Source: Zygnema cylindricum
Lineage: Eukaryota > Streptophyta > Zygnematophyceae > Zygnematales > Zygnemataceae
Length of the DNA stretch: 32,289 nucleotides
Assembly (NCBI GenBank): GCA_037447655.1
Contig: JBBHKE010003023.1
Coordinates: 1 to 32,289, forward strand
Direction of reading: 5' to 3'
The translations under genes and the position numbers were made by a program. Positions 28,304 to 32,289 of this stretch are shown one piece after another (the first letter of the stretch is position 1; each line of letters begins with the position of its first letter). The notes beneath the pieces were generated by a model. The model had not been told where the DNA came from and did no database searches. It saw only the letters and a program-made list of their open reading frames with translations.

Positions 28304-31195
28304 TTTCTTCACCATTCTATGATGTTTACACCTTGATAGTAAATTTGAAAATGTATTTGTTAAGTCAATACAGACGCAATACAAGTACATTTTAGGCCAA
28401 GAGGTCAAATACTGCCTTGATCGTACTTTTCATGAGATTTTCTAAGAATACATAGCTGTTTGTTTGTTTGTTAAATGAAGTCTTCTCTCCCCTTCCCCAT
28501 ACCTCTCCCCTCCTCCTGCCTCGTCATGGTGGATGCAAACATATTCAGAGGGTATACATAATAAGTACCAGACTAAACAGAACAGATCCATCAATCATCA
28601 TCAAAAAAATGACCAAAAGAATTTCTTCAAGAATTCAATTTCACCATTGAGAAAAATAAATAAATCGTCCTCTAACAATGAATTTTAAAATCCATCTAAT
28701 ACTAATTGTGCCGCCGACTTTAACCTACAGAGGCGTCACTAATTATTGTTCGATAAAATCACACACTTAACGATCACTATTTCCACCTGAACTGTTTCTG
28801 ACGTGTGTAGAAAGTCTAACAAAATGCTGATAAAACGTTAATTTAAACATTGATTAGACAGTAAGAAACGTTTTTTTCAGTAGACTCCTGTAGATACTCC
28901 TACTGTACAAAACAGCTTCAGGCACGATAATTTCCTTCTTTCCCAGTCACAAAATTGATGCCTTTTCTTCCCCCGGTCACAATATTGAAAATCTTTCCAG
29001 TCAAAGTAACAACAGCAGTAGCCACTGCCAAAAAAATGCGGTAACCTTCTTGTCTCACTCCTAAAAAAGAAAAGAAAACGCTAAAAAGTCCTAAAAACGT
29101 AACTTTTTCCCTCCATTACTCCGTTCTCAAACTTTCCGTTTTTCTTCCTCTCTTCCACTTCAAATGTCATTTTCATCCCACATCCATCCCACTCCCATAC
29201 CTTTTCCATCCCTCCTCCCCCTCCCTTGTGTTTCCCTCCTTTCTCCCTCATCCTTCCTTCTCCGAAGTATTTGCATCCATTTTATCAACGGTTGGGATTT
29301 AAGCTTTAGGGGCCCCTCCACTGGGCAAGAACGGTGAGTCTTTTTAAATCATAAAACCCCCAAAATCCTGACCTAGTGGTTGAAAACCTCACTGTAAACT
29401 ATTATCTCCCACCTTCGAACGAATGTAAAAGAATTAATAAAACCCGAAATAAAACCCGTTTAAGAAAAAAAAAGAAAAAAAAAAGAGGTGAGAGAGAGAG
29501 GAGAATACTCTAAAAGTTAGGATCCTTCTGATAGTAAACTACCTCTCCCTCGTCCGATACATAATGGTTTTCGGAGAAAGATTTGACAAGAGGACGGAAG
29601 AGATGGAAAGGGAAAGGACCGGAAGACTTTTCGGGTTCACGGTAATAATCTCCCAAAACAGGTTTCACTGCTTCAGTCTGTAAGAAAACGAAAAAAAAAA
29701 AAAAAGTATTAACAGCAATAAAAGAATCTATGAGCATTAGTGTCTTCACATTATCCGAATTATTCGTCCTATGAGTAAATTTGAAAAAGGATTTGCTCTA
29801 TGTACATAAAGAGTTGAAACAAAGTCCATTTTTTTGTGTAGATAATTCAACAACGGAAACGGGCAGGAACGAAAAAAAAAACTATGACACGAAAAAAAGC
29901 ACTGGTAACTGAATGTTTCCTGGTGGATGTAAACGGTAACAAACACAATCTTTTCTGCATTCTCATTATATTTTTGTTCAAAACGTTTTCCTTTTTTTTT
30001 TGTTTAATTCAAATTCTGGAAAATTATTGTCTAACAATATAGGGGAAAAAAGAGTTCAGAAAAATCTCAAACATCACCTATAAAAACCTTCCAAAAATCA
30101 CTAATATATATTTTGAATCCTAAGAAAAGGGAAAACACATCGAAATCACTTTTACACAATTAATCTCAGACGAGTCTTGAAGTCTTGAACAACAATGACA
30201 AGAAAGTACTGAAAATTTCATACTTCCTGGGTGTTCCAAAAATAGATTCAAAGAAGTAAGTGTCTCAGCTAAATAAACAACCAAAAATTCATTACATATA
30301 CACCCTATATACAACTGTGTACGTATGGATAAAACACCAGTTTTTTTTAGCACATTATCAAAATACCACTCCGAAGCACCAGGTCAGGTTTGTGACATGA
30401 CTCAAATAGTCAAAATAACAATATTTCCAAATAATAACGACAAAAATGCTTAGCTACTCTCCTATTGTCTATTTAGATTCTTTATCGCCATAAACGGGGC
30501 ACTTCTACAATAAAGTCAAATAAAAACCTTCATACCAAAACATAATTCTTCGCAAAACCATCTTTTGAAGCGGGGAGGAAACGGAATATGATGATCCAAA
30601 TTTTGAATCATCATTTGTTCATACCAACTAATTAACATCTCGATAAAATGTCCTTTGGTGACAATTGTCCTTTGTTAAATGTTCAAGAAGGTAGAAAATG
30701 AAGAAGGAAGAAAAAAAGTTCTCTTTTCTTGATGTTCAAGAAGAAGGGAATGAAGTATCGAATGAAGGAAAGAAGGTTTAAGGATAGAAATGAGAAGGAA
30801 AGAAGTAAAGAACGGATAAGGAATTAAGAAGGAAAGGAGTTAGAAATTTCCTTACCGCTTCAACCAAGTTGTAGTTGGAATTTGAGGGAAGAGATGATGG
30901 ACCACATGAGTTCCAATATCATGATGAATGTTATTAAAAATACCATAATCTCTATCAATAGTGGAGAGACCTCCTCTCATGTAATTCCACTCCTACAATC
31001 CCGTCACAAGAAAAAAAAACTCATTAGGAAAAACCTCCATAACCTCAAAATCCCATAAACAAAAAGAAAACTTGAGGGATTAGCAAATTAGAACAACTTA
31101 AAAGCAATCCCATCGAGTGATTCCTCATGAACTAAAGTTCATTAAACGTAGAAACTAATGAGAAGAATTATTTACTATAACAAGAAACAAGAACC
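28304..31195. repeat. right copy of the tandem duplication
   Basis: Homologous to 21871-27583 in matching order. It lacks the solo LTR and the four inverted-repeat elements found on the left, so it better represents the ancestral layout. Its own additions include about 400 bases in the desaturase intron (about 30325-30725) that the left copy lacks. Between 28900 and 29240 the two copies are hard to align by eye. Confidence 0.7.
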
Positions 31196-31199
31196 AGAA

Positions 31200-31395
31200 T
31201 TATTACAGAGAAGATAGAGACGTGAAGAAAGGAAATTACGAAGAAAGAGACTGCAATAAAAGAAAGTTATGAAGAAAGAAAATACAAAGCGAGAGTTAAG
31301 AAGAGAGAACTTATGAATCAGAAGGAGAGAAATAAAGAAGAGAGACTATGAAGAAAGAAAATATGAAGAGGGAGGGAAATTATAAGAGAGAGTAC
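31200..31395. repeat. GA-rich purine tract in a desaturase intron
   Basis: A run of imperfect GAAGAAAGA/GAGAGA units lies between the 137-nt and 81-nt exons, next to the donor of the 81-nt exon. It is non-coding. Confidence 0.7.
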
Positions 31396-31675
31396 CTCGC
31401 CTCTGTACCAGGGGACTTTGGCATCATATCCATGATGATGAAGGTAAGTCACGACATCGAGCCAAACGACGTTCAACTGAAAAACAAAAACACATAGAAA
31501 CTCAGTAGTGAACTCACATACCAAGTGAAGAAAAAAACAAAACAAAAACAAAATCAAAAAGCAAGATTGAACAGAATCAACTGAATAATTAAAAACGAAG
31601 GGTACAATTACACTTTAACTACTCTAAACCAGTGGATGAGTTCATTACTGACTTTAAAACAGATATTAAACAAGA

Positions 31676-31806
31676 GAAAGGGGGGAGAGAGAGTGAGAGG
31701 GGGAGAGAGAGTTACCAAGGAAAAGGAGGAAGAGAGGGAGAGAGGGAGAGAGGGAGCGAAGGAGAGAGGGAGAGAAGAAAAAGAGATAGAAAGAGAGGGA
31801 GAGGGT
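31676..31806. repeat. GA/GGGA microsatellite in a desaturase intron
   Basis: GAGAGAGGGAGAGAGGGAG-type repeats lie in the intron between the 186-nt and 81-nt desaturase exons, giving Arg/Glu (plus) and Ser/Leu (minus) open frames by composition alone. Confidence 0.8.
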
Positions 31807-32089
31807 AAAATAGACAAGGATCAACTGACGAGAAAGGCATGAAATAATTTACCCAATAAGGAATGACATAGAGATTGAACATCATGAGAGGTCCGAGCTT
31901 GAGAGTGCAAAGGCCGACGATGGCCAGCATGGCCCACCAGCATCTGGCGGATGTGGTGACGTCATCCTTCTCACTAGGGACAAACAAGTCTGACTTTGGG
32001 TCAAAGTGAGATCCAGATTTCCCGGGGCTTAGCTGCCACTGCAAGCAGGAATAGGAAAACAGAAACAAAGTTTTTTTTTAGAAACAATT

Positions 32090-32289
32090 TGTGTCAGTTA
32101 TAAAAATGAGTAGAAACATGGACAGTTGTGTTTTTGTTCAATTGTTTTTGTGACAATTGCAAAACTGAGTAGTATGGAGTGAATTTGGGCGAAAACTCAA
32201 GGATAACGAATAATTTGTGTAAATTACAAATGGAACTAAAAATGCCAATCGGGAATATAAAAACAGTTTTTTGTCAATTACAAAACTGA
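32090..32289. repeat. short dispersed units at the right edge (desaturase intron)
   Basis: Three to four imperfect copies of GTCAATTACAAAACTGAGTA appear (near 32093, 32152, 32218 and 32273). They lie upstream of the 186-nt exon in gene sense, so within an intron. No exon is visible up to the end of the window. Confidence 0.5.

Larger units (their letters stand above)
29510..32038 (-). pseudogene. omega-3 fatty acid desaturase, C-terminal part, frameshifted as assembled (right copy)
   Basis: Four minus-strand exons are visible: 32038-31853 (186 nt), 31476-31396 (81), 30992-30856 (137) and 29677-29510 (168), all with GT-AG introns. Family: membrane delta-15 desaturases (FAD3/7/8) that make linolenate from linoleate in ER or plastid membranes. 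Signs are [39 protein letters not shown], the His box HVVHH, and [16 protein letters not shown]. Exons for the first two His boxes lie past the right edge, so compartment cannot be judged. The third exon should be 138 nt: one base is missing near 30875 relative to the left copy (GTAGTTGG versus GTAGTGTGG). This shifts the frame after FPQIP and stops within the next exon, losing about 62 residues. It could be a real pseudogene or a one-base assembly error in an otherwise good gene. Confidence 0.85.

Overview
The window is nuclear DNA of a green plant lineage (streptophyte: land plant or charophyte alga; species not determinable from the sequence). Three intron-split genes point there: a plant-type DUF7796 protein, a SHI/STY/LRP1 (SRS) zinc-finger factor, and an omega-3 fatty acid desaturase whose 186/81/138-nt exons match, from memory, the sizes conserved in plant FAD3/FAD7/FAD8 genes. 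The rest is AT-rich intergenic DNA full of CT/GA microsatellites and short DNA transposons. No tRNA, rRNA, CRISPR array or bacterial operon was seen.

Layout. 0-0.65 kb: poly-C and CT microsatellite. 0.65-3.5 kb (+): complete five-exon DUF7796-type gene. 3.5-5.3 kb: nothing recognisable beyond microsatellites. 5.3-8.2 kb (+): decayed non-LTR reverse transcriptase remnants with local duplications. 9.0-9.16 kb: a small foldback MITE. 9.79-12.54 kb (-): the SRS gene, two exons whose junction rebuilds the zinc finger. Its 1.56-kb intron is built from degenerate tandem copies of the start of exon 2, and the intron's first bases also look like exon 2. This is the strongest novelty here and suggests intron birth by tandem duplication of an AG|GT-containing coding segment. 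13.1-21.9 kb: accessory DNA dominated by inverted-repeat elements, including a long-TIR element (about 14.7-17.0 kb), a 757-bp element with TTA target duplications, and nested MITEs beside a 10-N assembly gap.

21.9-31.2 kb: an ancient tandem duplication. The left copy (about 21.87-27.58 kb) has been inflated by a solo LTR with a perfect 5-bp target duplication and four inverted-repeat elements; the right copy (about 28.30-31.20 kb) often keeps the empty sites. The duplication carries the 3' end of the desaturase gene (- strand). The left gene copy is a truncated two-exon pseudogene; the right copy has four exons here and continues beyond the right edge of the window, but carries a one-base deletion just after the third histidine box. 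As assembled, neither copy encodes an intact C-terminus.

The three genes are unrelated in function and there is no sign of a shared pathway. All splice sites and repeat homologies were read by eye, without alignment software.
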